From JADGQM01 sp964441945 (GTDB lineage Bacteria; Desulfobacterota; Syntrophobacteria; Syntrophobacterales; Syntrophobacteraceae): DNA of 64,000 bases. A program made the position numbers and the translations under genes. The notes below the pieces were generated by a model, which made no database searches, was not told the DNA's origin, and worked only from the letters and a program-made list of their open reading frames with translations. Positions 37,337-47,700 of this stretch are shown piece by piece; the first letter of the stretch is position 1, and the number at the start of each line of letters is the position of its first letter. The DNA lies in assembly GCA_964441945.1 (NCBI GenBank), contig CAYTWB010000005.1, forward strand, positions 1-64,000, given 5' to 3'.

Positions 37337-38311
37337 ATGAAGACAGATCACTCTCTGCCCCTTCGGGAGACCGAAAAGCCTGAAAGACTCCCTGTGGAAA
37401 TCCCTTTCCTCTGGCGCATTCCGCCCAATTATGAAACAGAACCCGAAAAGGTGGTCATCGCCCTCCGGGAAAGGATCAAAGAGCTCAACTGCCTGTATGG
37501 AATCTCCCAGGTAGCTGAACGCCATCCGGATTCTCTCGACCATTTTTTTCAGGACCTGGTGAACCTGCTCCCTCCTTCCTGGCAGTATCCGGAGACCACC
37601 TGTGCCCGGATCATCTTTCAGGGTCGAACCTTCAAGACCAGCGGGTTCAAGATCACCAGGTGGCGACAGTCCTCGCAGATCGTTGTGTATGATGAGCGGA
37701 TCGGGGAGGTCACCGTATTCTACCTGGAGGAACGGCCGGCTGCCGATGAAGGTCCCTTTCTTAAGGAAGAGCGGGTTTTGCTGGATGCGGTGGCGGAGCG
37801 GATCGGCCACATCGCGATGCGTTTTTTTTCAGAGCGTGAACTGCAGGAGAGCAACCGGCAGCTGACTGTGGAGCGCAAGGCCCTGCAGGAGGCAAACGCC
37901 GCCCTGCGCACAGTGCTGGCGCGGATCGAGGAAGAAAAGCAGGAAATCTACAGGAATGTGCACGCGAATGTCGAAAAAGTACTGATGCCGATCCTAAATG
38001 CCTTGATGGCCGAATTGCCGAAAGCTCATCGAAAATACGTGGAAATGCTGACGATTCAGCTGGAGGAGATGACCTCCCCTTTCACCCGTCAGCTCTCTTT
38101 TCAATTCCATTCCTTGACGCCCAGTGAGATTGAAATCAGCAATATGATCCGAAATGGCCTGCGGACCAAGGAGATCGCTGAGATTCGAAAAATCTCGATC
38201 GCCACGGTGAATCGCCATAGGGAACATATCCGCAGAAAGCTGAATATCGCCAACAGCGACATCAACCTGGCAACATACCTCCAATCGAGCATGTGGAGGC
38301 AGGAACGGTGA
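37337..38311 (+). CDS. LuxR-type regulator with GAF-like and coiled-coil domains
   Basis: A 324-aa regulator. The N-terminal part (1-165) contains a GAF-like sensory region (IVVYDERIGEVTVFYLEER), followed by a long coiled coil (about 170-230, ERELQESNRQLTVERKALQEA) and a central helical region that resembles the histidine-kinase linker-like helices in some LuxR proteins. The C-terminal LuxR HTH is at 255-305 (LTPSEIEISNMIRNGLRTKEIAEIRKISIATVNRHREHIRRKLNI). It is divergent from the NADH-diaphorase operon and is probably its regulator. Input signal unknown. AGAGGC lies upstream of the ATG. Confidence 0.85.
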   Translation: MKTDHSLPLRETEKPERLPVEIPFLWRIPPNYETEPEKVVIALRERIKELNCLYGISQVAERHPDSLDHFFQDLVNLLPPSWQYPETTCARIIFQGRTFKTSGFKITRWRQSSQIVVYDERIGEVTVFYLEERPAADEGPFLKEERVLLDAVAERIGHIAMRFFSERELQESNRQLTVERKALQEANAALRTVLARIEEEKQEIYRNVHANVEKVLMPILNALMAELPKAHRKYVEMLTIQLEEMTSPFTRQLSFQFHSLTPSEIEISNMIRNGLRTKEIAEIRKISIATVNRHREHIRRKLNIANSDINLATYLQSSMWRQER

Positions 38312-38363
38312 ACGTCGGACTTCATTAAAGACAAACACGGTGGGCATGGAAAGGGCCACACCG

Positions 38364-40814
38364 TCAAGGGACCGGTCCGAAGTCTCCTCTGAGAGCGTCG
38401 TACAGGGCTTGAAGCATTTCATGCATTCGGTATGGCTTGGAGATAAAGCACTTTGCACCGGGAATCATTTCCACCCCTTCAGCGTCCGGGGGTGAATAAC
38501 CGCTTGCAACAATCACCCGGACCTGAGGGTTTATTTTCAAGAGCTCTTCAAGACACTTCTTGCCTCCCATTCCCGGCATAATCATGTCGAGTATGATCAG
38601 GTCAATCTGATCTTTTTTCTGACGGTAGAGTTCAAGGGCGGTCTCTGCATCGGCAACAGCGTACACCGAATAACCGCATTGTGTGAGCAATTCTTCCCCA
38701 TACTCCCTGACCAGGTCCTCGTCGTCCACGAGAAGGATCACTTCGCCATTGCCCATCCCCATGGTCTGCACTCCGCCGCTCGGGACCTCTTCAATCCCGG
38801 GCGCCGGCTTCAAGGCTATCTCGAACCGGGTCCCTCGTCCAATTTCACTGGTGCAGGCAATCGATCCACCATGACTCTTCACGATCCCGTAGACCATGGC
38901 AAGCCCGAGCCCCGTCCCCTTTCCAGTCTCCTTGGTCGTAAAGAAAGGTTCATAGATGTGCTCCAGTGTTTCCTGATCCATACCGTGGCCCGTATCGGTA
39001 ATCGCAAGGAGGACATGACTGCCGGGATTGGTCAACCGATGCTGTTTGCCGCACTTCTCCTCCGGGTGAACATTCGCTGTTTCAATGATCAGCTTTCCCC
39101 CTTCAGGCATAGCGTCCCTGGCGTTGATCGCCAGGTTCATAATGATCTGTTCCAGTTGGTTTGGATCTGCATGGACCATTACCAGCTCATCAGCCAGCCG
39201 TAATTCGATGTCAACCATCTTCGGGATGGTCCTCTGCAGGAGGGTGTAGGTCTCTTCCACCTGCCGATTCAAATCGACCGATCGCAGTTCACCCTTCAAT
39301 TTCCGGCTGAAAACGAGGAGTTGCCTGGTGAGCTCGCTGGCTCTCTCTGAGGATTGCTTGATTGCTTTCAGCTTCCTTTGAACCGCCTCCGTCGTGCCTG
39401 GGTCCATCAACAAGAGCTCGGTATATCCGTATATCGCCTGATTTAAATTGTTGAAGTCATGAGCAATTCCACCGGCCAGCGTCCCTATGGCCTCCATTTT
39501 CTGGGCGTGCAGGAGCTGCGCCTGGAGCTGTTCCTTTTCCTGTTCCATCAGATAAAACTCGGTAATATCCCTGATACATTCAATGGCTCCCAACACATTG
39601 CCCTGATCGTCATACAAAGCGGAAGCTGTGGCCGAAAGCAATCGGTTTTGGCCCCTGACCACAGGACACCATGCAATCCCGCTAATCCTGTTCCCCTGGC
39701 GTCTCAGCCCCGTGTATCTGGCCAGATCGTTGGATGGGTCTTGAGGCTGCACCGCAGAATCGAATGCAATGTTGATGAGAACGGGTTGCTTCTCTCCGTA
39801 GAACGGCAGCGCATATTCCAGGCCTCCTTTCCCAACCATTTGTTCGCGTGGACAACCGGTCATCTCTTCAATCGCCTGGTTCCAGAACAATACTCTCTTA
39901 TCCCGGTCAATGATGAGGGTTGCCTCGGGGAAAAAATCGATGATTGCCTCGAGCTCCCGGGTGTTGTTCTGCAAGTCCTTGATTTGTTTTTCCAAACGCT
40001 GTCGCAACGCTTCAAATGCAGCAGCCAGGGTCCGGGTTTCTCCCCGCCCTTCCATCCGGATTGCCTTTGACAGGTCCCCATCAAGCATTTCCTGGGTAGC
40101 TTTCGTAAGGTGATTCAAGGGTTTGATGATATTACCAAGCGCAAAATAGATTATGGCCAGTGCTACAAAGAGAGAGACTCCACTCAACAGGAGATTAAGA
40201 ATGAGAACATAGCGGGAGTGCGCCGTCAAATGCTGCACGGGAATCTGATATTGGTATACGATCGCTCCAAGCGGTCTATTCCTGATCTCACTATATACGG
40301 GAAGCGTGTCTTCCACAAAAGAACCATCCAACGCCTCACGAACAAGCTCACGCAAAGGCAGGTCTTTGCCGAGGCCGCTTTCTTGAAAGCCGGCAAGATA
40401 CCGGGCCGTTTCAGAGTGATCGTGCACTGCGAAGATCTTCCCATCCTCGATTCTGAGAAGTTCCTCACCTTGAAGGGAGACTACGGAGAGGGTGTGGCCA
40501 AAAGGGGGTTGGAGGTTCTTCAGGTAATTGGTGAGGTACTGTTGGACATCTTCCTCCACAAAAGCTGCCTCCTCCTTGAGCCCCAGCTTGAGGTTCATGA
40601 GATAAATCCGCAGTGAAGGGAGATTCGTTAGAAAAACGAGGTCCATCCTTCTCTGGACGATATGGTCCTCTATTCGCTTTTGATCATTATCTTTTGCCAT
40701 CAGATAGTTGCATGCCACCGCAACGAAACTCGACAGGATAAAGATCGGAACAACACAGGCCAGAATGATGGGTTTAAGCCCCCAACTATCGAGCGCTTTT
40801 CGGACAGGACTCAT
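38364..40814 (-). CDS. Hybrid sensor histidine kinase (TM, HAMP, PAS, HisKA, HATPase, REC)
   Basis: An 816-aa membrane-bound kinase. Two membrane spans (about 15-40 and 207-227) enclose a periplasmic sensor; then HAMP (228-282), PAS (290-420), a HisKA domain with phospho-histidine in AGGIAHDFNNL (about 450), HATPase (545-660, NLAINARDAMPEGG, GTGLGLAMVYGIVKSHGG) and a C-terminal receiver (about 690-805, LLVDDEDLVREYGEEL, IILDMIMPGMGG). Its first 29 bp overlap the end of the substrate-binding-protein gene, so the two are translationally coupled and the binding protein probably is the ligand-sensing partner. AAGGAG precedes the ATG. Output target regulator is not adjacent. Confidence 0.93.
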   Translation of the reverse strand: MSPVRKALDSWGLKPIILACVVPIFILSSFVAVACNYLMAKDNDQKRIEDHIVQRRMDLVFLTNLPSLRIYLMNLKLGLKEEAAFVEEDVQQYLTNYLKNLQPPFGHTLSVVSLQGEELLRIEDGKIFAVHDHSETARYLAGFQESGLGKDLPLRELVREALDGSFVEDTLPVYSEIRNRPLGAIVYQYQIPVQHLTAHSRYVLILNLLLSGVSLFVALAIIYFALGNIIKPLNHLTKATQEMLDGDLSKAIRMEGRGETRTLAAAFEALRQRLEKQIKDLQNNTRELEAIIDFFPEATLIIDRDKRVLFWNQAIEEMTGCPREQMVGKGGLEYALPFYGEKQPVLINIAFDSAVQPQDPSNDLARYTGLRRQGNRISGIAWCPVVRGQNRLLSATASALYDDQGNVLGAIECIRDITEFYLMEQEKEQLQAQLLHAQKMEAIGTLAGGIAHDFNNLNQAIYGYTELLLMDPGTTEAVQRKLKAIKQSSERASELTRQLLVFSRKLKGELRSVDLNRQVEETYTLLQRTIPKMVDIELRLADELVMVHADPNQLEQIIMNLAINARDAMPEGGKLIIETANVHPEEKCGKQHRLTNPGSHVLLAITDTGHGMDQETLEHIYEPFFTTKETGKGTGLGLAMVYGIVKSHGGSIACTSEIGRGTRFEIALKPAPGIEEVPSGGVQTMGMGNGEVILLVDDEDLVREYGEELLTQCGYSVYAVADAETALELYRQKKDQIDLIILDMIMPGMGGKKCLEELLKINPQVRVIVASGYSPPDAEGVEMIPGAKCFISKPYRMHEMLQALYDALRGDFGPVP

Positions 40815-42423
40815 CGATAATGATCTCCTTCAAATTCAAAAGATAGCCGCTTGCAGAAAACGAACTGCCTGCTATTCTCTTGTGGACTGCCAGGATTGTC
40901 GGACTGATGTAAACGGGCATCATATAGTATTGCTCATAGAGATAGCTTTCCAACTCCAGCAGGGTCTTCTCCGCTTCTCTCAGGTCCGGCTGTCTCATGG
41001 CACGGAAGAACAGGGAGTCAACCTTTGGATCGACCAGGATCCACCGGTATCCGCCCTCAGACACAAAAGACTCCCCAAAGTGAGTTGCCACAGAGTTGGT
41101 GTATAGGCCGATATTGACAATATTGAGGTCCCAGGTTTCCCTCTCCATAGGATTATTCGGCATGTGACCATATGTCATCACATGCTGGTACAATTCGAAT
41201 CTCGTTGCATATTTCTGAAACAGCACCTTGACATGGCCTTCTTCAAGCATCGCTGCGATCGCATTGGCCAGTTTCTCTTCGCTGGCGAAGTACCCGATGG
41301 TGACGACGAGTGGGCTTTCAGCCGTGTATCCGGCTGCTTCCAGCAAAGCCCTGGCCTCGTCAGGCAGGAAGGGATAGGGCTCCAGTGTCCTCCTTTCGAC
41401 AGAGAGCGGAAAGATAAATGCGGTCATCAGCGCCCGGCCTTGAGCGAGATACTTGAAGAGAGTTCGGCGGTCAATGAGCAGGTTGAGGGCTTTGCGAACC
41501 CGCACATCACAAAGGGGACTCCCTGGCTTCCTCATGTTAAAGAGCGTTGTCAGGCTGCTCAGAGGACGTTTCACGAGCAGTGATATCGAGTCTGATTTCG
41601 CCATCAGGGGGAACATGGACGGCGTGACGGCGTCGAACAGGTCCGCCTGACCTTGCTTCATGATGCGGTGAGCTGTCAGGCTGTCGACCTTCTTTGCGCC
41701 ATGGATGGTGATCTTCTCAACACGAGGATATCCTTTTTGCCAATAGAGAGGGTTCTTGTGGAGCATGGCTGTTTCACCGTCATCCAATACCTCTTTCAGA
41801 ATGTAGGGACCCGTTCCCCATGGACCGGGTTCCAAGATATTGGCCTGGTTCCCCGGTGGGTAGATTCCCTTTGAGTGTCGAAAGTAAGACGGTGAGTACA
41901 AATAAAAGGACCGCAAATAGACAGGCATGAGCCCTATGAGGCCGTCTTCTTTGAACCATATCTTGATCTTGTGGGAGGAGAGCGCCTCCACACTACGGAC
42001 ACCCATGCGTAGATCGATGGTAAAGTAAGGATTGGCGGTCTCCTGGTAGGCCTTCCAATTCATCAGGACACTGGAAGCATCGAATGCCGTTCCGTCCTGA
42101 AAAAGGACCCCTTCCCTCAGGGTGACAACCATGTGGTCACTATAGATTTCCCAGGAATGCGCCAGACACGGAACAAAGCTGTTGTCATTGTCTACGTAGA
42201 TAAGCGCTTCCACCAATTGATTACCAACCACCCATGGCATGGCCGTGTGGCAGATGACCTTCAATTCGTCGGGTCCTTGTGAAACAGCCGGCGAACCGAG
42301 CGAGAGGAGCACGGACCAAACAACCACTACAATCCGAGCAAACTGTGACTTCAAGACCTTGGAGACCAAGGTCCTATCGGGAGTCAGTTTCTGAATTTCG
42401 AAACGGGAAGGCCCCAGCTTCAT
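40786..42423 (-). CDS. ABC-type family 5 substrate-binding protein
   Basis: A 545-aa periplasmic protein of the DppA/OppA family. A charged N-region followed by IVVVVWSVLLSLGSPAVSQG gives a signal peptide, though it lies unusually late (about 30-49). The core matches SBP family 5: LAHSWEIYSDHMVVTLREGVLFQDGTAFDASSV, PWGTGPYILKEV, VRKALNLLIDRRTLFKYLAQGRA. No ATPase or permease genes lie near, so it probably does not serve a local transporter. It overlaps the following sensor kinase by 29 bp and likely presents peptide or another small ligand to it. GGAGGGGAAG precedes the ATG. Confidence 0.9.
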   Translation of the reverse strand: MKLGPSRFEIQKLTPDRTLVSKVLKSQFARIVVVVWSVLLSLGSPAVSQGPDELKVICHTAMPWVVGNQLVEALIYVDNDNSFVPCLAHSWEIYSDHMVVTLREGVLFQDGTAFDASSVLMNWKAYQETANPYFTIDLRMGVRSVEALSSHKIKIWFKEDGLIGLMPVYLRSFYLYSPSYFRHSKGIYPPGNQANILEPGPWGTGPYILKEVLDDGETAMLHKNPLYWQKGYPRVEKITIHGAKKVDSLTAHRIMKQGQADLFDAVTPSMFPLMAKSDSISLLVKRPLSSLTTLFNMRKPGSPLCDVRVRKALNLLIDRRTLFKYLAQGRALMTAFIFPLSVERRTLEPYPFLPDEARALLEAAGYTAESPLVVTIGYFASEEKLANAIAAMLEEGHVKVLFQKYATRFELYQHVMTYGHMPNNPMERETWDLNIVNIGLYTNSVATHFGESFVSEGGYRWILVDPKVDSLFFRAMRQPDLREAEKTLLELESYLYEQYYMMPVYISPTILAVHKRIAGSSFSASGYLLNLKEIIIDESCPKSAR

Positions 42424-42772
42424 TCTTCCCCTCCTCCATCACCGTTCCATTATGGGGCCGCAGCCTCGAGGTCCGGCACGCGATGCCGGGGAGTCACATG
42501 AGAGTCCACGGAGAAAAGACCTTTTCACTTCATCTCTGGTTTCTTGGAAAAGCAGCCCGCACCATTCCTTCGTCCCGAGAGAAGCCGGAAATCCGGCTCT
42601 GCTGCTGCAAGGGCCCAAGACCCTGGCCTCGGAATGGCAGGAAGCTTATTCCACAGTGATCCGCAACAGGCGACATTCATCAAACGACAGAGAGATTATT
42701 CCAGGAGTCTGAACCCTTACAAAAGGCAATCTATCCCATTTCCCCAGCCTTTGCAACGATTCGACCCCAAAG

Positions 42773-43073
42773 GGGTGCAATCAAAAGTGGGAGTAATTGG
42801 CAAGGAGATCCCTCTTGCCTGGAATTCCGCCAATATCGTCATTCCGGCAGGTTAAGCCGGAATCCAGCCGTACAGTTGTATTGCACACGCAGCTCTCTTA
42901 TGAAACTTCATATGTCCAAATGAAGTTTCAAGGCTGCGTTTAAACCGCATCCAGAGAGGCGGCGGCCCCGCTGGATTCCGGCTAGAAGCATGCCGGAATG
43001 ACGGATTGTGTCTGTACAGGCAATAGGTTTGTTCCGTCGTGGGGTGGCGTTACTCTCACTTTTGATTGCACCC
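42773..43073. mobile_element. Nested concentric inverted repeats (MITE-like)
   Basis: A 300-bp non-coding element of three nested inverted repeats that share a centre near 42920. Outer arms: 42773-42796 and 43050-43073, 24 bp, 23 of 24 matching (GGGTGCAATCAAAAGTG core). Middle arms: 42837-42870 and about 42969-43003, each a REP-like unit CGTCATTCCGGCA...GCCGGAATCCAG. Inner hairpin: TGAAACTTCAT (42901-42911) and ATGAAGTTTCA (42920-42930). There is no open reading frame that I can support inside. It sits in the 880-bp gene-free stretch 42424-43304; the remaining parts of that stretch show nothing I can name. Confidence 0.7.
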
Positions 43074-43304
43074 ACCCCAAAGATATGGGGCATAGTCAAC
43101 ATCGAAGGACTATGGACCCGAATGGAGGAGTGATCTATTGCGGGCAATAGTTCCGGATATTGTCTGTTTCAACACGATGCTTGCCGCAGAATGGGACCAA
43201 ACGCTTCATTCATACAGGAAAACCCTGTGAACCCCGACCGGAGTTGCTGCGGATGGTTCACAGGATTGGAGGCTGTTTTTCACACTAACGGATCAGGCAA
43301 CCGA

Positions 43305-43727
43305 TCACACACTGTCCAGGGGAATCAAAACGCCCGGATTTCTCCCAAATTGCATACAGGACGATATCGAGGGAAGAAGGAGGTCGACACTCTTGCGACG
43401 ATGGTTGGGCATGTTATCCTGGTACGCAACTTCATGGACTTTGCCCTTGACCCATAATTGAAACTGATCGCCATAATGGTGTTGCCTGGCGATATCCTTG
43501 CTGAGTGCAATGACCTTCCCGCAATGCTGAGGCGTTATCCTCAGAGAGGAGGAGGTTATACCGCGAGTGGATCCCGTGCATTTGGGATGGTTTGCATAGG
43601 CCGAAACCATCACGTAGTAAACGGGAGCATTGGGCCGAAGAAGGTCCGGCGGGATGCTCAAAACTGTTTGCTCACACATCGTGGCGGCCAAGAAATAGAG
43701 GCTCATCATCTTGACAATTTTTAACAT
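43305..43727 (-). CDS. Secreted 3D-domain protein
   Basis: A 140-aa exported protein with an N-terminal signal-like hydrophobic stretch (MLKIVKMMSLYFLAATMCE) and a DPBB-type 3D domain: YYVMVSAYANHPKCTGSTRG, KVIALSKDIARQHHYGDQFQL, then VDLLLPS and RNPGVLIPL. 3D/RlpA-like domains occur in peptidoglycan-active or germination proteins. The catalytic aspartates of MltA-like members are hard to assign here. AGGAGA lies just before the ATG. It is isolated: the nested repeat lies downstream and a 515-bp stretch without a supported gene lies upstream (43728-44242). Confidence 0.65.
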   Translation of the reverse strand: MLKIVKMMSLYFLAATMCEQTVLSIPPDLLRPNAPVYYVMVSAYANHPKCTGSTRGITSSSLRITPQHCGKVIALSKDIARQHHYGDQFQLWVKGKVHEVAYQDNMPNHRRKSVDLLLPSISSCMQFGRNPGVLIPLDSV

Positions 43728-44242
43728 GCCTGTTTCTCCTGCTGTGGTTTTCCGCTCATTTGGGGAATGAACGAAAAGAACTGACGGACTCTCACCCTCG
43801 GAGTGTCACTCTGTTAAAAATCGATCAACGGTGATCCCTTTTGTTTTCAAAGGTCGCACTGGCTACTGAGGCCATGTTGATCAATGACAAAATAGCTTCC
43901 AGCTTATTTTCTGATAGTCTACCTCCCTTTAAAAAAAAACAGCCTGCGCTCCCGAAAGCAAAGGACGGAAACGTAGGCCGAAATGGTTCCTCGATTCAAG
44001 CAAGGACTTTTGACGTATTCCGGGTCTTCCGGCATTCCCGATTGAAAGCCATCCACTGACAACACCCTTGAAGACCCAGGATTTCCATAAAACCTCTAAC
44101 TTGCTGTATTTAAATGATAAACACCGCAGGTCGCGGCAGGCGCTCCAGCCCCCACATACCGGGTGACATAGTAGAATTAGAAAAAATCAAAGTCAATAGT
44201 CTTCTGTCAGAAAGACCGGACTCATGGATTGACGATCAGGAA

Positions 44243-44614
44243 TCACCCGGCAACGTGCAGAAGAGCTTGCCCCAAAAGGTCCAGCTCTTGTCGCAGGGCT
44301 TCAAAGGCTTTTGCGAATTCGCCGACCCGTCCCTCCCGCCCCAGGACCTCCAGCTGACCGGCAAGCTCGAATGTGCGCTTCGCTGCGAAATTGCCCGCAG
44401 TTCCCTTTATGGCATGCGCTGCTTTTCGCACAGCCCCGGCATCCTCTCTTTCTATGCCTTCTCGAATCGCCTGCATGTGAAAGGATGACTCTTCAAGAAA
44501 CAGCTCAACGAGTTTTTGGAAAAGCTCTCGATCTCCATCCATGTTCTTGAGGGCCTCCTCCATATCGAAGCGTTCTCCTTGGGCACAGTCAAATCGATCC
44601 GTTTGCTCTGACAT
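44243..44614 (-). CDS. Hpt-domain phosphotransfer protein
   Basis: A 123-aa histidine phosphotransfer protein. The single Hpt domain has the phospho-accepting histidine in AAHAIKGTAGNFAA (about residue 70), preceded by KLVELFLEESSFHMQAI and followed by the ELAGQLEVLGREG helix. GAGGGG precedes the ATG at 44614. It is divergent from the large hybrid kinase, 154 bp away, and probably relays phosphate between that kinase's receiver domains and a response regulator not in this neighbourhood. Confidence 0.9.
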   Translation of the reverse strand: MSEQTDRFDCAQGERFDMEEALKNMDGDRELFQKLVELFLEESSFHMQAIREGIEREDAGAVRKAAHAIKGTAGNFAAKRTFELAGQLEVLGREGRVGEFAKAFEALRQELDLLGQALLHVAG

Positions 44615-44768
44615 TTCTTTTCCCCTCATTCCAAGAGATTCCTCAATACCTTGTTTTTGCGTGAAAAATATGGTTCATAAATTGTACCATGCGTTACCCA
44701 TCACCACCTGTGGACCCTGCCAAGGGGAGGAAAGCGCGAATGGAGCGACTTATGCACGAGGAGGCCGG

Positions 44769-47700
44769 ATGACTGAACAGTTTGCACCTGAAGCAAGTCT
44801 GGAGGCTCAAGGGGAATATCTTCGCGCCGTCCTGGCCAGTGTAGTAGAAGGCATCATCACGATCAATCAAGATTGTATTGTTGAGATGTTCACCCCTGCG
44901 GCAGAGCGCATTCTAGGCTATTTGGCCCGGGAAGTCATCGGCAGGAATATAAAGATGCTCATGCCTGACCCACACCGTTCTCATCATGACGATTATGTTC
45001 GCAACTACATACTGACAGGGCAAAAAAAGGTAATCGGCATCGGGCGTGAGGTGATAGGACGCAGGAAAGATGGATCGGCTGTGCCCTTACATCTTGCCGT
45101 CAGTGAAGTGCATATCGGCAAAGAGCGCAAGTTCATCGGCATTCTGCGCGATATTAGCGAGATTCGGAAGGTCGAGGCCGTTCTCTCTGAGAGCGAAGAT
45201 CGTTTTCGCAGGATGGCGGACCATGCTCCGGTGCTGATCTGGATGTCGGACGTCGACGGTTCCTGTAATTACGTCAACAAATTCTGGCTGGACTTTACCG
45301 GACGCGGCCTTGAACAGCACCTGGGGCATGGTTGGATCCAGGGGGTGCATCCAGACGACTTGAAAGGTTTGAGGGACACCTTTCGTACGGCCTTGAACCA
45401 GCAAAGCCCTTTTGAGATCGAATGCAGGCTCAAACACTTCTCCGGCGACTACCGGTGGTTTCTGTGCAAGGCCGATTCCCGGTTTGACAAAGAGGGGTCT
45501 TTTGTCGGCTACCTCGGCTCCTGTGTTGATATCCACGGTCATCGCATGACCGAGCTGGCCTTGCGTGAAATGACAATCATGCAGCAGGCGATCCTGAACG
45601 GTGCCAACTATTCCATCATTTCCACCACACCCGAGGGAATCATCACCACATTCAACGCGGCGGCGGAACGCTGGTTGGGGTACGGGGCCGATGAAATGGT
45701 GGGGAAGATGACCCCTCTGATCCTGCACGATCCCGAAGAGCTTGCCGAGTACGCGACAATACTTTCCCGGGAGCTCGGAAGGCCTGTATCCCCCGGTTTT
45801 GAAGTGTTCGTAGCCAGGACAGGGCTTGGCGCTCCCGACGAGAGGGAATGGTCCTATGTTCGAAAGGATGGGGTCCGCTTTCCTGTTCTGCTCTCCGTGA
45901 CGACACTGCGCGATGAGAACGGGATCATCACCGGGTTCTTGGGCGTAGCCAGTGATATCACAGAGCGCAAGCGGGCTGAAGAGGCCGTGTCTCGGCTGGC
46001 ATCCATCATTGAATCGTCAGAGGATGCGATCGTCGGCAAGGGCCTGGACGGCACGATTCTCAGCTGGAACCGAGGAGCCGAAATCATATACGGCTATTCA
46101 GCCTCCGAAGTGATTGGCCGCCCCGTTCAGATATTGACACCATCGGAGTATATCGACGAGACGATGGGCATCATGGAGAAAATTAAGAAAGGGGAACGGG
46201 TTGACCATTTTGAGACGGTTCGGGTCAGGAAAGATGGCAGGCTGATCAAGGTTTCGCTGACCATATCACCCATCAAGGGTCCTACCGGTGAAATAACGGG
46301 TTTTTCTACGATTGCCCGCGACATCACGGCTCGCAAGGCCGCGGAAGATCAGCTCCGAAAGCTTTCGCAGGCCGTTGAACAAAGCCCGACAAGTGTGGTC
46401 ATTACCGACACGAAGGGCACAATCGAGTATGTGAACCCGAAGTTCACGCAAATAACCGGCTTCACGCCCGAGGAGGCCATCGGGCTTAACCCGCGCATCT
46501 TGAAGTCCGGAGAAAAATCTCCCGAGGAATACAAAGAACTCTGGAATACGATCACATCGGGCAAGGAGTGGCGGGGGATATTTCACAATAAGAAGAAAAA
46601 CGGCGAGCTCTACTGGGAATCCGCGTCCATCTCGCCCATCAAAGGTCCGGACGGGGAGATCACTCATTTCATTGCGGTCAAGGAAGACATCACAGCCCTG
46701 AGAGAAGCACAGGAAGAGCTGGCCAAGCTTTCCCTGGTTGCCAGCAAGACGGACAACGCCGTCATCATAACGGACAGGGATGGTTTGGTTGAGTGGGTCA
46801 ACGAGGGGTTTTTCCGGCTTACGGGCTATTCTCTGCACGAAGTGGTCGGCAAGAAACCGGGGCATCTGCTGCAGGGGCCACAGACCGATCCGGCGACCGT
46901 CAGGAGAATAAGTAAGCTTATCAGATCTCAGAAAGCCTTCACCGATGAAATCTTGAACTATAACAAGAATGGTCGCCCCTACTGGGTCTCCATGAACATT
47001 ACACCGATCTTCGACCGCGAGGGAGAGCTCATTCGATTCATCTCCATCGAAAGTGACATCACCGAACGGAAGAAGTTTGAGAAGGCACTCCAGCAGGCCA
47101 AAGAAGCTGCGGACAGCGCCAACCAGGCGAAAAGCGAGTTCCTGGCCACCATGAGCCATGAGATCAGGACCCCCATGAATGCCATTGTCGGTATGGCCGA
47201 ACTGCTCTGGGAAACCCCTTTGACTCCTGAACAGCGACGATATGTTCACGTTTTTAGGTCTGCCGGGGAAACGCTCCTCAATCTCATCAATGATATTCTC
47301 GATCTGTCCAAGGTCGAGTCAGGCCAGGTCCTGATCGAGTCCGTTCCGTTTGATCTTGCCCAACTGATCGACAAGATATGCGAGATTATGGCCATGCGGG
47401 CCCATGAAAAGGGAATCGAGCTGGCCTGTCACATCACACAGGCGGTGCCGGTCTACCTGTTGGGTGATCCGGTGCGCCTGCGTCAGATACTTGTCAACCT
47501 GGTCGGGAATGCCATCAAGTTCACTGAGAAAGGTGAAGTGCTTCTGGATGTCCGTTCGGAAGACCCGGGACCACAAGCCCGGTCCGCCTCCGATTCTGAA
47601 ACCATCACACTGCATATCAGGGTTCGGGACACGGGTATCGGTATCCCACCCGACAAGCTCCATATTATTTTTGACAAGTTCTCCCAGGCCGATGCGTCAA

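Noticed and set aside
43728..44242. Possible genes in the gap between the 3D-domain and Hpt genes
   Set aside because: The candidate frames of 72 and 124 aa have no ribosome site or domain features; one runs antisense through the Hpt gene.
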